The translations under genes were made by a program, and so were the position numbers. 64,000 nt of DNA. Origin: Candidatus Poribacteria bacterium (GTDB lineage Bacteria; Poribacteria; WGA-4E; PCPOR2b). The notes beneath the pieces were generated by a model. It was not told the DNA's origin, did no database searches, and saw nothing but the letters and a program-made list of their open reading frames with translations. The stretch is from assembly GCA_028819845.1 (NCBI GenBank), contig JAPPKS010000012.1:62001-126000 (forward strand), given 5' to 3'. Positions 44,501-54,060 of this stretch are shown here, piece after piece (positions within the stretch are counted from its first letter, which is position 1; every line of letters starts with the position of its first letter).

Positions 44501-44941
44501 TGAAGAACTGCACCTATAGGAGAGTTATACCCGTTGTATTAAATTTGCGCCTGGCTCGAATTATCCGTGAGTTTCGAGTAATTTCAAAAAGAAAGTTGAT
44601 TGCGTATTATTAATAGCGTTTTTATCAGACATCTTTCCAAAATAATTCCACCGCCCGATAGCCCCATAGGGTTGACAGTTATATAGAAGTCAATGTTAAA
44701 CATTAATATCTAGCCCCAGCGGGGAGGCAGGTGTAAAACGACTACCCTTATATTGGACCAATATGCTGTAGGGACAACCCTTGTGGTTGCCCTTAACGAT
44801 TCGGTTTTGTCAATCACATTGAGATAATTAGGTAAGATGTCTATTGATATATAGGCGATATTATAACCGATTTTCGAATGGCTGTAAAGCGGTGCGTTTG
44901 TCTAAACAAAAACTCCCAACAAACTAATGAGACTATTGAAT
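44501..44941. other. Intergenic region with a short palindromic repeat
   Basis: This 441-bp AT-rich gap holds the hairpin unit at 44766-44795 and a smaller GCCCC-AG-CGGGG palindrome around 44714-44726. No gene or terminator with a T-run is recognised. Confidence 0.4.
44766..44795. repeat. Short palindromic intergenic element
   Basis: GGGACAACC (44771-44779) can pair with GGTTGCCC (44784-44791) across a small loop inside TGTAGGGACAACCCTTGTGG then TTGCCC. Units of this style (a tagggacaaccc..ggttgccct core) occur dispersed between genes in several bacterial phyla. Only one copy is seen in this window, so calling it a dispersed repeat is inference. Confidence 0.45.
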
Positions 44942-45607
44942 TTATGGTTTCGCAGCTTTGAAATATAGGCAGTGCGCCGTAAAAGCGCATTCATGGCATG
45001 CAGGATTTCGGGCATGGCAAATTCCACGCCCAAATGTAATTAAGTTCATGTGAAACGGCAACGACTTCCCCGCCGGCACGATCTGCGCCATGACTTCGTG
45101 AGCTTTCTCAGCCGTACAATTTGAAGGTACTAAACCTAGTCGCCGACTAATCCGCAAAACGTGTGTATCGACAGGAAAAACCTCATGTCCGCATGCGAAA
45201 GTGAGTGTGACTGAAGCAGTTTTAATGCCGATTCCTTTGTGCTGACACAAGTATTGGATTGCGTCCGCTGTTTCCATTTCGCATATAAATTCCAAATCCA
45301 GTTCCCCATGATTGGCTTTAAGCCATGTTAGGAAATTTTTGATTGTCCGGCTTTTCTGTACATGCAGGCCCGCGATTCTAATTGCCTCTCCTATCTCCTC
45401 GACATCCGCTTTCTGTGCCTCTTCCCATGTAGGAAACCGCTCCTGGAGCGCCGTGAAACCCTTGTCACGATTTACGTCGTTTGTGTTTTGAGACAGAACA
45501 GTGCGAATTAAGCAATCCAAGACATTCTCATCCGCTTTACGTTCAGGAATGCCGTAAAGTTTTTCTAAAGCGTCAGAAATTCTCCGCGTTTTATTTTTCA
45601 GATTCAA
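44942..45607 (-). CDS. nth: Endonuclease III-like DNA glycosylase
   Basis: This 221-residue HhH-GPD base-excision repair enzyme removes oxidised pyrimidines and nicks the strand. The helix-hairpin-helix HKGIGIKTASVTLTF carries the catalytic Lys, followed by FPVDTHVLRISRRLG with the catalytic Asp. The C-terminal [4Fe-4S] loop reads C-x6-C-x2-C-x5-C (CHARNPACHECAFTAHC), as in Nth. It is slightly divergent around the hairpin (LPGVGRKTA-like in E. coli), so it may be an Nth-family paralog. GGAGG lies before the ATG. It is on the minus strand, with the barrel gene upstream. Confidence 0.88.
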   Translation of the reverse strand: MNLKNKTRRISDALEKLYGIPERKADENVLDCLIRTVLSQNTNDVNRDKGFTALQERFPTWEEAQKADVEEIGEAIRIAGLHVQKSRTIKNFLTWLKANHGELDLEFICEMETADAIQYLCQHKGIGIKTASVTLTFACGHEVFPVDTHVLRISRRLGLVPSNCTAEKAHEVMAQIVPAGKSLPFHMNLITFGRGICHARNPACHECAFTAHCLYFKAAKP

Positions 45608-45672
45608 ACGATACCTCCAAAAAGCACCCTAGATTTATTCATTTAAGCGTGTTGTCCTTACAACATTTTTCG

Positions 45673-46818
45673 TTAAAATACGCGATAGTTAAGCGTCATC
45701 AGATAGTTCTGTTCGAGCTTGGACTTCTCATACTTTTTCAGTTCTATACTCGTTGTCAAATTGATTTGGTTTTCAACAAAGAAGACAAATAGCAGTTTCA
45801 AGGAATTGCTAATCTGTGTGTCATCGTCTTTTGAGCGTTTTTCTACATTTACCAGATGGCGCATGACGAAATCTATACGATTGGTCACTTCGTAGGAGAA
45901 ATCGCTCGCTGAAATGATATTGTACGTTTTGAGAAAATTTCCTCCAACTTGGCTGTTGGCGGTAAATCGCTCGTTAAATTGGGCACGCCAATTTATCGGC
46001 AAAGAATACCTTGCGGTAATATCCGCCGCAGGAGCGACGCGTTTTTCTGAGGATTCCGACGTCAGCAATTCGAGCTTTGCGCCCAAAGTGATATCCCAAC
46101 CATAAAATCGATCTGAAATATTTTCTCTAAATAACACCTCGTCCATTCTCAAAATTCCCACAGCGTCGATTTCCTCACCTTTCAACATGTTAGAATGTTT
46201 GATTATTCCTGCCATGTCGTCGTACCAATACCGCTTAAACGCCTCTCGATAGCGCGTTCTATACTCATCCCGCTTTTCAATAATTTGGCCCAAACTCACC
46301 ATGGTCTCAGCGGGAAGATCGTCGTGCAGTTGGTCAGAAAACAATAGGAAATCTTCAATTCGTACAGCCTTCGCTAAGGCTGTGGCATTAATAAAGCGAC
46401 CGAACCCAAAGCCAATCGTGACATCCAAAGTCGGCCGATCATATCCTTTTAGGTATGCACTATGCGGATTAACCGATGCGAAGAAATTTCGATGCGGCCA
46501 AACATATCGCCTTAACCGCCAATCCATGTCTGCATTGTAGTCGTTCGCTCGTCTCTCCCTTGACGCCGACCAAATCAGGTCAAATGAATATCCGTAGGTC
46601 AACGATTCGTAAAAGGTGTTGTAGACCGTTCCAATTCTACCGTGATTACTAGTTGTCTCCTTTCCGTCGCTCGCATAATTGTAGTTTAAATCAATAAGGA
46701 AGCTATGTGCCGAACTAACGGGAACTTTATAGTCTTTGATTAATAAATTTTGTGAAAAAGCCTCGGTTCCTGTGATTACATAAGTTACAAAAATAAGAGT
46801 CGTCGAAATGTGTTTCAT
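45673..46818 (-). CDS. Outer-membrane beta-barrel protein, paralog of the 47.7-48.9 kb gene
   Basis: This 381-residue protein has a signal peptide (STTLIFVTYVITGTEAFSQ) and an N-terminal LIKDYKVPVSSAHSFLIDLN strand. Extended beta segments follow and the protein ends in LNYRVF, with an aromatic C-terminus typical of barrels. It is a clear paralog of the gene two positions upstream, sharing ATALAKAVRIE near residue 148, WYDDM, AVGILRMDEVL, DRFYGWDITLGAKL and the identical last residues. No named family is recognised. The role may be a pore or an adhesin, but nothing shows which. Confidence 0.72.
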   Translation of the reverse strand: MKHISTTLIFVTYVITGTEAFSQNLLIKDYKVPVSSAHSFLIDLNYNYASDGKETTSNHGRIGTVYNTFYESLTYGYSFDLIWSASRERRANDYNADMDWRLRRYVWPHRNFFASVNPHSAYLKGYDRPTLDVTIGFGFGRFINATALAKAVRIEDFLLFSDQLHDDLPAETMVSLGQIIEKRDEYRTRYREAFKRYWYDDMAGIIKHSNMLKGEEIDAVGILRMDEVLFRENISDRFYGWDITLGAKLELLTSESSEKRVAPAADITARYSLPINWRAQFNERFTANSQVGGNFLKTYNIISASDFSYEVTNRIDFVMRHLVNVEKRSKDDDTQISNSLKLLFVFFVENQINLTTSIELKKYEKSKLEQNYLMTLNYRVF

Positions 46819-46928
46819 ATCAGATTATCCAAGTAGATACAGCAGGGGAATAATGCAATTCCTGAAGCAAATAGTATTGGTTTGCGCTCCTAGGTTTTCG
46901 TTGTCTCCACAACTCAATCTTCACATTC

Positions 46929-47714
46929 CTACCGCGCATCGGTAAGGACCTCGTATTTCACCAGTGTAATGATATTTTCTCCTTTTGAGTCCTCTTGCTT
47001 AATTATTCGATACGGATGTTCCTTTTCTACCCAAAACAGGTATTTGGTTTTAATGACTTTCCCTTTGAGACCGGATACGCCTGACTCTATGAAGTAACAG
47101 TCGAAAATACCTAACGGTGTCGTGACTTTTTGTTCGGCTTTAATTTTCGCATATACTCCTACCACGTGGTCGGTTGTGACAAGTATGAATTTCACCTTCT
47201 CCTTATTGAATGGATATCCGCGAATCACTTCTAGAATCGTATTGACATCATAACTATCCTCTCGAATCTCCTTCACTACATTTCGCTTTGGGCCGGGGTA
47301 GATGAAACGGACGCGCTGCTCGGCGCGGTGTTTATAGTATTCGATGGAGTATTTTTGCTGTCCGGCATCGTCGCGCTGTTCAATCAAGATTGGCCGCAGG
47401 TCATTTGCCCTGACAACCATATTCTGGGAATCCGTCGAAATAACATATACAAACTGACCGTCGAAATTTTCGCGTGAAATTTTATGGATTGAGAAATGGA
47501 TTTTGCCCTTTTGGTTAACCTCATAAGTTGACTTCTCTACGGTAGGGAAATGGGGGTCACGGAATGGTGGCAGTTTAACGTCACACAACCCAGTCGAACT
47601 GAAAACGGTAGGCAATAATATTAACCCACTGAACACTATGTGAGAAAAGGGAAGCGTATAATGAGCAATGAAAACTCTCGAATTAGCAAATCCAAAACAT
47701 CTTCCCATGTGCAT
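46929..47714 (-). CDS. Exported DUF3108-like protein
   Basis: The 261-residue product has a signal segment (FIAHYTLPFSHIVFSGLILL) and then a beta-rich body with EKSTYEVNQKGKIHFSIHKI, DRAEQRVRFIYPGP-like strands, and GYPFNKEKVKFILVTTD. Late comes TTPLGIFDCYFIESGVSG then LFWVEKEHPYRIIKQE, the pattern of DUF3108 periplasmic proteins. The annotated start is ATG 47714; a TTG at 47747 abuts the neighbouring stop directly. It is sandwiched between two paralogous barrel genes, so it may assist or act with them; that is inferred. Confidence 0.65.
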   Translation of the reverse strand: MHMGRCFGFANSRVFIAHYTLPFSHIVFSGLILLPTVFSSTGLCDVKLPPFRDPHFPTVEKSTYEVNQKGKIHFSIHKISRENFDGQFVYVISTDSQNMVVRANDLRPILIEQRDDAGQQKYSIEYYKHRAEQRVRFIYPGPKRNVVKEIREDSYDVNTILEVIRGYPFNKEKVKFILVTTDHVVGVYAKIKAEQKVTTPLGIFDCYFIESGVSGLKGKVIKTKYLFWVEKEHPYRIIKQEDSKGENIITLVKYEVLTDAR

Positions 47715-47747
47715 CTTTGCCCATTGTCCGATTCGCGTTTCAGCCAA

Positions 47748-48923
47748 CTAGAAAACGCGGTAGTTGAGTGCAATGGTAAAATTGGTAGTGATGCTTTCCT
47801 CTGGCGCCTTTTCGATCTGTTGCGTTGCCACCAAGTTTACGTGGTTCTCAATGTAATAAAGGAACGAAAGTCCGAATGAATGGCTAGCCACTGTGTCCGC
47901 TGCTTCGGGTTTTTCTACGCGAATCAGATGTCGAAGGCGAAGGTCAACACGGTTGGACAGTTCGTACGAAATATCGCTCGACAGCGAAGACGAGAAGGCT
48001 TTCCCCAACCCATCAAATGGTGTGTTGATGGAAATGCGCTCGCTGACCTGCCACCGCCACGTTATAGGGCGGGCATAGCTCGCGCTCACATCAAGATTGA
48101 CGGGTGGACGATTTTCGTCGGCAAACGGTCTCGAGATATCGAATTTGGAACCGAGTGTTAAGTCCCATCCGTAAAACCGATCGGCGACGTGCTCACGTTC
48201 AAGGACTTCCTCAATGCGAAGAATTCCAACTGCGCCGAGTGCATCTTCCTTGAGAAGCCCGGACGCACGCATGATCGCTTCCATGTCATCATACCACTCT
48301 TTTTCGTAGGTCTCTCCAAATCTGTCTTCATATTCTCTTTCACGATTGATAATTTTGCTAATTTCAAGGATTGCTGTTTTCGGCAGATGGTCTCTGAGTT
48401 CTCCCTCTCTAATGAGAAATGCCTCAATTCGAACGGCTTTTGCGAGAGCGGTTGCTTCAATTAATCGCCCATATCCTACACCAACAGTGACCGCAGAAGC
48501 GGGCTGACCGTACACCCTGCGCAAGTTCGAATTGACACGCACGGAACCAAATAAATCTTTGAGGGACTCATGATTCTGCATAAGATACTTCTTGACACGC
48601 GCATCTGCGTCCGCATGATAATCTGTTTTATACACCTGTTTTTCTATGTTTCTATCAACTAACCCTGAGCCAATAATGTCAATGGAATATCCGAACGGCA
48701 AGGAATCATAAAACCTATTGTAAACACTGCCAATGCTCCCCGTGCTGGTAGTAATAGTCGAGCCCGTTGCGGCGTGGTTCACGGAGAAATCAATAAAGAG
48801 GCGATCTGCTGTGCTAACCGGCACTTGATAGTCGGAAATAGACACCCTCTGCGCGGAAACGCCGCTAACGGCAAGGATAGAGATTGTGATAATCATAATG
48901 CGCCAACTCAATCCAACGACCAT
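47748..48923 (-). CDS. Outer-membrane beta-barrel protein, paralog of the 45.7-46.8 kb gene
   Basis: The 391-residue protein has a signal peptide (MVVGLSWRIMIITISILAVS then GVSAQ), a mature start VSISDYQVPVSTADRLFIDF, and an end IALNYRVF. Shared blocks with the paralog are ATALAKAVRIEAFL, EKEWYDDMEAIMRASGLLKE, AVGILRIEEVLERE, and DRFYGWDLTLGSK. AAGGGAGAGGT right before ATG 48923 decides this start; a longer frame from 49007 would place 28 polar residues before the signal peptide. The operon order is this gene, the DUF3108-like gene, then the paralog. Confidence 0.74.
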   Translation of the reverse strand: MVVGLSWRIMIITISILAVSGVSAQRVSISDYQVPVSTADRLFIDFSVNHAATGSTITTSTGSIGSVYNRFYDSLPFGYSIDIIGSGLVDRNIEKQVYKTDYHADADARVKKYLMQNHESLKDLFGSVRVNSNLRRVYGQPASAVTVGVGYGRLIEATALAKAVRIEAFLIREGELRDHLPKTAILEISKIINREREYEDRFGETYEKEWYDDMEAIMRASGLLKEDALGAVGILRIEEVLEREHVADRFYGWDLTLGSKFDISRPFADENRPPVNLDVSASYARPITWRWQVSERISINTPFDGLGKAFSSSLSSDISYELSNRVDLRLRHLIRVEKPEAADTVASHSFGLSFLYYIENHVNLVATQQIEKAPEESITTNFTIALNYRVF

Positions 48924-49130
48924 ACCTCTCCCTTGGAAATAACAACGGTTAGTTGCTAAGGCGGTTTTCAGTTCACTGCAAGTGTTACTACTACTGCGGT
49001 AGAACATCCACGATTAATGCGATTGCGCTTGAAAGTCCGATTCGCCGGATTGCCCGGCATGTATTGAAATGTGACTTCTTAAAATTGCAAGATGGGTTGG
49101 ATTTTGTTATTCACCTTTCTTGTGCAAGCA

Positions 49131-50546
49131 TTAGGGAAAAATTCCTAATTCTAGATAAGAGCGGGCAATTTTGTTGATTGCACTGATGAAAGAAGCTATT
49201 CTGAGATCTACATCTTTTCCGTGTTGTTTATGGATTTCCCTGATTTCGTGGTAGGCATCAATCATAGTGTCCTCAAGGCCAGAGTTAACGAGGTCGAGTT
49301 CGCCCGCACCGCGCGACAATCGGCTGACTTCTTTTTCTGGAAACGCCTTTCCTGTTATTTTTTCGATTGCGTTCAGCATGTTTTGGTTCGAACTCTCTTC
49401 AAAACGTTTCTCCAACCGTCCAAACCGCACATGCGATAGATTCTTAAGCCATTCGAAATAGGAAACCGTTACCCCACCGGCATTCAGAAACGAATCGGGG
49501 ATAATCATTGCGCCTTTCTCTTTGAGTATGTCGTGTGCGGCAGGGGTAGTCGGGCCGTTTGCCGCTTCACCGATAATCTTAGCCTGAATGCGCGGTGCGT
49601 TCTCATGAGTAATCTGGTTTTCCAATGCGGCGGGAATAAGGATGTCACATGGCAACTCAAGCGCTCTTGAGGACGGCTCGATATTGGTGGCGCCGGGATA
49701 ATCAAGGATTGATCCGTTTTCACGTCTATGTTCCATAACGCTTTCGAGATCCAATCCCTTTGGATTGTAGGTTGCCCCCTCGTACTCCGCCAACCCGCAA
49801 ATGACCGCACCGCTTTCTTGCATGAACTTCGCCACGTGGTATCCTACATTTCCAAGCCCCTGTACGACGACCGATTTTCCTTCTAGTCCCGACGATAGAC
49901 CGAGCGGTTTCATATCTTTCGCTAGGCCGCAAGCCTCCCGGATGCCGAAGTAAACGCCCCGGCCGGTCGCTTCTTTCCTTCCACGGATTCCGCCTTGTGA
50001 TATAGGTTTACCAGTGACACATGCCATTACCTCTAACTTCTCTGAAGCTAACGCGTTGTACGTCCCGAACATCCACGCCATTTCTCGGGCACCTGTTCCG
50101 TAGTCCGGTGCCGGCACGTCTACGCCTGGACCGATGAAATTCTTCATCACCATTTCATAGGTAAATCGCCGTGTGATTCGTTCTAGCTCTTCGGTAGAAT
50201 ATTTCCATTTTGCAATTTTGATCCCGCCTTTGGCACCCCCGAACGGTACATCAACGATGGCGCATTTGTATGTCATTAGTGCCGCGAGCGCCATTACCTC
50301 ATCTTCATTGACCAACATACTGTAGCGAATGCCACCCTTGGTCGGCAGTTTGTGGTGGCTGTGTTCCGCCCTCCATGCGTGAATCGTCTCGATAGTACCG
50401 TCGTCTTTTTCGAGAGGAAATGTTATGTGGTAAACGCTGTTACAAATTTTAATCTGCTCTAACAGGCCGGGGTGATGGGGAGTTAGCCTAGCGGCTCTGT
50501 CGAAGTTCAGATTGACCTGTTCAAAAAAAGGCGTAGTCTCTGTCAT
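49131..50546 (-). CDS. gdhA: Glutamate dehydrogenase
   Basis: This 471-residue protein is of the Glu/Leu/Phe/Val dehydrogenase family. [13 protein letters not shown] and [13 protein letters not shown] hold the substrate-binding and catalytic lysines (near residues 70-105), [15 protein letters not shown] follows, and [20 protein letters not shown] is the NAD(P)-binding loop near residue 215. It interconverts glutamate and 2-oxoglutarate plus ammonia. It is somewhat longer than typical hexameric enzymes. AGGAG lies before the ATG, and a promoter lies about 100 bases upstream. Coenzyme preference cannot be read with certainty. Confidence 0.93.
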   Translation of the reverse strand: MTETTPFFEQVNLNFDRAARLTPHHPGLLEQIKICNSVYHITFPLEKDDGTIETIHAWRAEHSHHKLPTKGGIRYSMLVNEDEVMALAALMTYKCAIVDVPFGGAKGGIKIAKWKYSTEELERITRRFTYEMVMKNFIGPGVDVPAPDYGTGAREMAWMFGTYNALASEKLEVMACVTGKPISQGGIRGRKEATGRGVYFGIREACGLAKDMKPLGLSSGLEGKSVVVQGLGNVGYHVAKFMQESGAVICGLAEYEGATYNPKGLDLESVMEHRRENGSILDYPGATNIEPSSRALELPCDILIPAALENQITHENAPRIQAKIIGEAANGPTTPAAHDILKEKGAMIIPDSFLNAGGVTVSYFEWLKNLSHVRFGRLEKRFEESSNQNMLNAIEKITGKAFPEKEVSRLSRGAGELDLVNSGLEDTMIDAYHEIREIHKQHGKDVDLRIASFISAINKIARSYLELGIFP

Positions 50547-50659
50547 AGCGCATGCTCCTGTAAAAATAAATGTCCCGTGTAATTGCGGGGCGTATGATGC
50601 TCCTTGCTTGTTACAAATCCGCCGTATTGCTCAACGATATCCTAAATGGGTTGGATTTT

Positions 50660-50688
50660 ATCATAACACAAACAGAAAACAAAAACAA
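50660..50688 (-). promoter_or_regulatory. Sigma70-like promoter of gdhA
   Basis: On the minus strand TTGTTT (50688-50683) and TATGAT (50665-50660) are spaced by 17 bases, about 115 bases ahead of the gdhA ATG. Confidence 0.5.
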
Positions 50689-51080
50689 CGGTTCGATAGT
50701 CCCTTAATAAAAGAATACAAGGTTGCTTCCTAGAATCCACGAGGCGAGCAGTAATACCCTCATTCGCTGGCCAGCGATGAACAGGGTGGAAGGCGGATTC
50801 CGGCGCCAATATGGTCAGGTTGGATCGGCGAAAATCAATGGTAATTCACATCGTGCGGAATTAGATGAATGAACCGTTGCCGGAAATACAACTTCTATAC
50901 GGGAATGTGGCTAGGAGGAAGGCATAAACACAGGGGATGATTGGTGATTTAGGGCATGGATGATAATTGAGGTAGGCATGTCCCCTGGCAAACTCTCGCG
51001 GTTGGAAAAGTAGAATTAGAGGGCTAAATAGAGAGAGGTAGTTTTTTTGAATACGCACTTGTATTCTGATAAAGAGATAA

Positions 51081-51203
51081 TAACGCCGGCGCGCGGCGTT
51101 AATGCCCGCGGTTCATGATGACGGGGTTATCGGAACCGTGATTTCTTACTACACCCGAGTCTAGACGATTCGGTAATCACAACAATACGGATACCGAATC
51201 GTC
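51081..51203. repeat. Pair of perfect inverted repeats
   Basis: TAACGCCG (51081-51088) pairs with CGGCGTTA (51094-51101) over a 5-base loop. About 60 bases on, GACGATTCGGTA (51164-51175) pairs with TACCGAATCGTC (51192-51203) over 16 bases. Neither is followed by a T-run on either strand, so they are not simple intrinsic terminators. Confidence 0.6.
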
Positions 51204-51324
51204 AAGGTTCGCGTTGGTTATTACGCACGGGTGGTACATTTGAATTCCATAGAGAATTGCATACACCTCAATAGTTTCTAAACTATCCCTAATCCCCAAG
51301 TGCGATTTTTACGCGGTGTTTCAC

Positions 51325-52920
51325 TCAATCTAAACGCCTCATTTCTCCGGATTTGTAGCGGCCCCAATAGTCCTGCACTTTCACCAAAACTCTTGGCGCG
51401 AGAATTATACTGCCTACTATATTTGGGAAAGCCATGCTGAGGATTAGCAAATCAGAAAAATCAAGTACATCAGTCAATGTGTTGACCGCTCCGAGAATAA
51501 TAAAACCGACAAAAATGATCCTGAAAACGATAACCGATTTCAAACCAACCCCGCCGAAGTGATCCAACAGATAAACCCAACCGCGTTCGCCATAGTAACA
51601 CCAAGCAATCATCGTGGAGTACGCGAAAAGCCCAATGCTTATGGTGAGGATATAAGGAAACCATCCAATTGCACTACCGAATGCTGCTGTCGTTAGCGCA
51701 ACACCAGCATTTTGCGGGATGCTCGGATTAATCCACGCCCCTGTGATTATCACTACCAATGCGGTCATTGTGCATACTATGATAGTATCAATGAAAGGAC
51801 CAATCATGCCGATGATTCCCTCCCGGACAGGTTCATCGGTCTTCGCCGCGGCATGGGCGATAGCTGCGCTGCCAAGCCCAGCTTCGTTGGAAAACGAAGC
51901 GCGTCTAATGCCCCATACAAACACGCCAACTATACCGCCGTAAAACGCATTGTCCGCGAACGCCATAGTAAAAATCAAACCGATAGTCTCAGGCACCTTG
52001 GTAATGTTCGTAAGAATGATGAAGAGCGAAGCGACTACGTAAATGCCGCACATCGCCGGAACGATTTTGGATGTTGCCGCGCCAATCCGCTTAATCCCAC
52101 CAATAATGACAATCCCGACCAGTACCGCCATGATGATACCAATGAGCCAGTTGAAGCTCTCCGAAATCCCGAACGTACTCCGAAACGCTTCGGCAGTTTG
52201 GTTGGCTTGGAACATGTTGCCGCCGCCGATGGCGCCGCACATGATCATCAGCGCGTACATTACGCCAAGGACTTTCCCTATCGGCTTCCAGGACCCGCCC
52301 ATCTGTTTCAATCCCAAGTCAACATAATACATCGCACCACCCGAAATTGAACCATCGGCGTTTACCCGGCGGTGCATCTGCGATAGAACGCAGGTGCAGA
52401 ATTTTTCGGACATCCCAAATACCGCGGCGAACATCATCCAGAACACCGCACCTGGGCCGCCCAATTGAATCGCGATTGCGACGCCTGCGATGTTGCCGAG
52501 CCCAACTGTCGCAGAAAGCGCGCTTGTCAAGGCGCGGAAATGGGAAATCTCGCCGGTGTCTTCCGGCTTGTCATACTTCCCGCGAATGACATCAATCGAG
52601 TGTTTTAGCCCTCGAATGTTGATCCAGCGATACCAAAACGTGAAAAAGATACCTCCTAAAATGAGAAGCATCACGAGAAATGGAACTGGAATAACGCGCT
52701 TCACCGGATTGCCCATCTCGTCGTAAATCGGCATACCCTCCCGATCCACTTGGTTTTGCTGGACTGCGCCAAAGGCGATATCAAAGAACAGGACGGCTGA
52801 AACGGCTTTATTTACCGTAGCGAGGATTGTCGGTGTTTCCTCCGCTTCCGCCCACGCGGACGTAACAAGTGGAATTGTCAGCAATACCAGAATTACAGCT
52901 AACATCTTACTGTAAAGCAA
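51325..52920 (-). CDS. Sodium:alanine/glycine symporter (AGCS family)
   Basis: This permease of about 531 residues has a long N-terminal segment (signal-like helix SKMLAVILVLLTIPLVTSAWA) before the membrane core. AGCS signatures include TALSATVGLGNIAGVAIAIQ, GGPGAVFWMMFAAVFGM, VWGIRRASFSNEAGLGSA and AHAAAKTDEPVREG. These transporters take up alanine or glycine with sodium. The TTG at 52920 is preferred because AAAGGAGAA sits within the preceding codons; the ATG at 52938 has no site before it. Immediately upstream is the Tyr/His-rich lipoprotein gene, which may be in the same transcript. Confidence 0.9.
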   Translation of the reverse strand: MLYSKMLAVILVLLTIPLVTSAWAEAEETPTILATVNKAVSAVLFFDIAFGAVQQNQVDREGMPIYDEMGNPVKRVIPVPFLVMLLILGGIFFTFWYRWINIRGLKHSIDVIRGKYDKPEDTGEISHFRALTSALSATVGLGNIAGVAIAIQLGGPGAVFWMMFAAVFGMSEKFCTCVLSQMHRRVNADGSISGGAMYYVDLGLKQMGGSWKPIGKVLGVMYALMIMCGAIGGGNMFQANQTAEAFRSTFGISESFNWLIGIIMAVLVGIVIIGGIKRIGAATSKIVPAMCGIYVVASLFIILTNITKVPETIGLIFTMAFADNAFYGGIVGVFVWGIRRASFSNEAGLGSAAIAHAAAKTDEPVREGIIGMIGPFIDTIIVCTMTALVVIITGAWINPSIPQNAGVALTTAAFGSAIGWFPYILTISIGLFAYSTMIAWCYYGERGWVYLLDHFGGVGLKSVIVFRIIFVGFIILGAVNTLTDVLDFSDLLILSMAFPNIVGSIILAPRVLVKVQDYWGRYKSGEMRRLD

Positions 52921-52956
52921 TAAGGTTTCTCCTTTCATTTTTGTTTATGCAGAACA

Positions 52957-53760
52957 TTACTCTTCTACAGCAACGACCTGGCGAAAATCAAACTCAAAAT
53001 CAACTTTTGACCGACTCCCTTCCCCATTCATTATTATGACATTGGGAATGATAACGCTCACATCCGTTGCCTCAAGTTCGAGCCGATCAAACACCAATAG
53101 CCCACTGCGTTTGGCGCCCCGAAAAAGTTTCCCGCCTTTGAAGATTGTGTCTCGAGCAACACTACGGGCGTCGTTTAAATCATATGGGTCTGGATAGGTG
53201 TGGTATACTCGGTAAGGTGGATGATAACGGTAGCGATGAAGATGCCCGTAGAAATAGTGGCGGTAAGGGCTGCGGTAAAGCGATTGAGGGTAAGGATAGG
53301 AATACCGATATCCAATATCGTGATAAACTACCGTCCGAGGGCTTGGCGTATCGTAGACATCACTAAAGAAGCTGTACGGCAACGAAGCGTACTGATCCCC
53401 ATGCGCATCAATCAAAAATCCGGTTTCGTCAATAACTACCCGCCTATTATCGACGTTACGTACGCGGACGCCGAAGACTGTATATAAAGGTACTAAGTTT
53501 CGCCCATCCTCAACTACGTAAGGGTTGATGCTAGGGTGTTCTATTAGCTCGGCTAGCTTGGCTGAATCGAGCGGTTCAAGCGTTATACGGACACCCTTCT
53601 GTTCGACCGTTATTGAACCCGCCTGGGGATTGATTTGAGCGTTCTCGCCCTCAGCGACAGGCTCCATGTAGACATCAATATGCTGTTTGAGACCACAGCC
53701 CGACAGATAGCTCGTGGCCGCCACCAAGAAAAGTAAACCCCAAAACTTTCGGTACGTCAT
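52957..53760 (-). CDS. Lipoprotein with Tyr/His/Pro-rich segment
   Basis: The 267-residue product has a signal peptide ending in the lipobox SYLSGC. Two folded beta-like parts (GSITVEQKGVRITLEPLD and VYTVFGVRVRNVDNRRVVID-like, then SVIIPNVIIMNG) surround a low-complexity stretch near residues 165-205 dominated by Tyr, His, Arg and Pro (YPYPQSLYRSPYRHYFYGHL, HRYRYHPPYRVYHTYPDPYD). Tyr/His-rich stretches can bind metals or surfaces; that is inference. The family is not recognised. A GGAG site before ATG 53760 sets the start; a longer frame from 53829 lacks one. Confidence 0.7.
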   Translation of the reverse strand: MTYRKFWGLLFLVAATSYLSGCGLKQHIDVYMEPVAEGENAQINPQAGSITVEQKGVRITLEPLDSAKLAELIEHPSINPYVVEDGRNLVPLYTVFGVRVRNVDNRRVVIDETGFLIDAHGDQYASLPYSFFSDVYDTPSPRTVVYHDIGYRYSYPYPQSLYRSPYRHYFYGHLHRYRYHPPYRVYHTYPDPYDLNDARSVARDTIFKGGKLFRGAKRSGLLVFDRLELEATDVSVIIPNVIIMNGEGSRSKVDFEFDFRQVVAVEE

Positions 53761-54060
53761 TTTTCGCTCCTTCGTTAAGAAATTGAGTGATTTGCTGCTT
53801 CTACCGACACTGAGCAATTTAGATGCCATCGGTCACTCAATAAATGACTAGGGCTAAACGGGGGGCTATAATATGGCACATTAAATCTACTGTGGCAAGC
53901 ACGATACAATACTGTAGCAAAAAAGAAACTAGAAATTAAGTTTGGATTACGATTCAATTAACGCCGAATGTATAACGATTTAGGCGTATGTCCATTTCAC
54001 GAATTCACTTAGTTTAACATAGCACAAGAAAAATTGCAATTGCTTTTCATTTTCTTTCAT
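53761..54060. other. Intergenic region, AT-rich
   Basis: These 300 bases between two leftward genes must carry the promoter of the lipoprotein gene. TTGCCA-N19-TATTAT on the minus strand near 53870-53902 is a weak candidate. No gene, hairpin with T-run or repeat is seen. Confidence 0.35.

Larger units (their letters stand above)
50547..51324. other. Long intergenic region with two hairpins
   Basis: This 778-bp gap between the stop of the AGCS gene and the start of gdhA, both leftward, holds the gdhA promoter and two perfect inverted repeats (51081-51101 and 51164-51203). A weak minus-strand frame at 50861-51058 has no ribosome binding site and was not accepted as a gene. Confidence 0.4.

Noticed and set aside
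50861-51058. Minus-strand small gene near gdhA
   Set aside because: No ribosome binding site, and Pro/Cys-rich composition typical of chance frames.
51164-51203. Intrinsic terminator of the AGCS gene
   Set aside because: A perfect inverted repeat is present, but no T-run follows on either strand and the loop is long.
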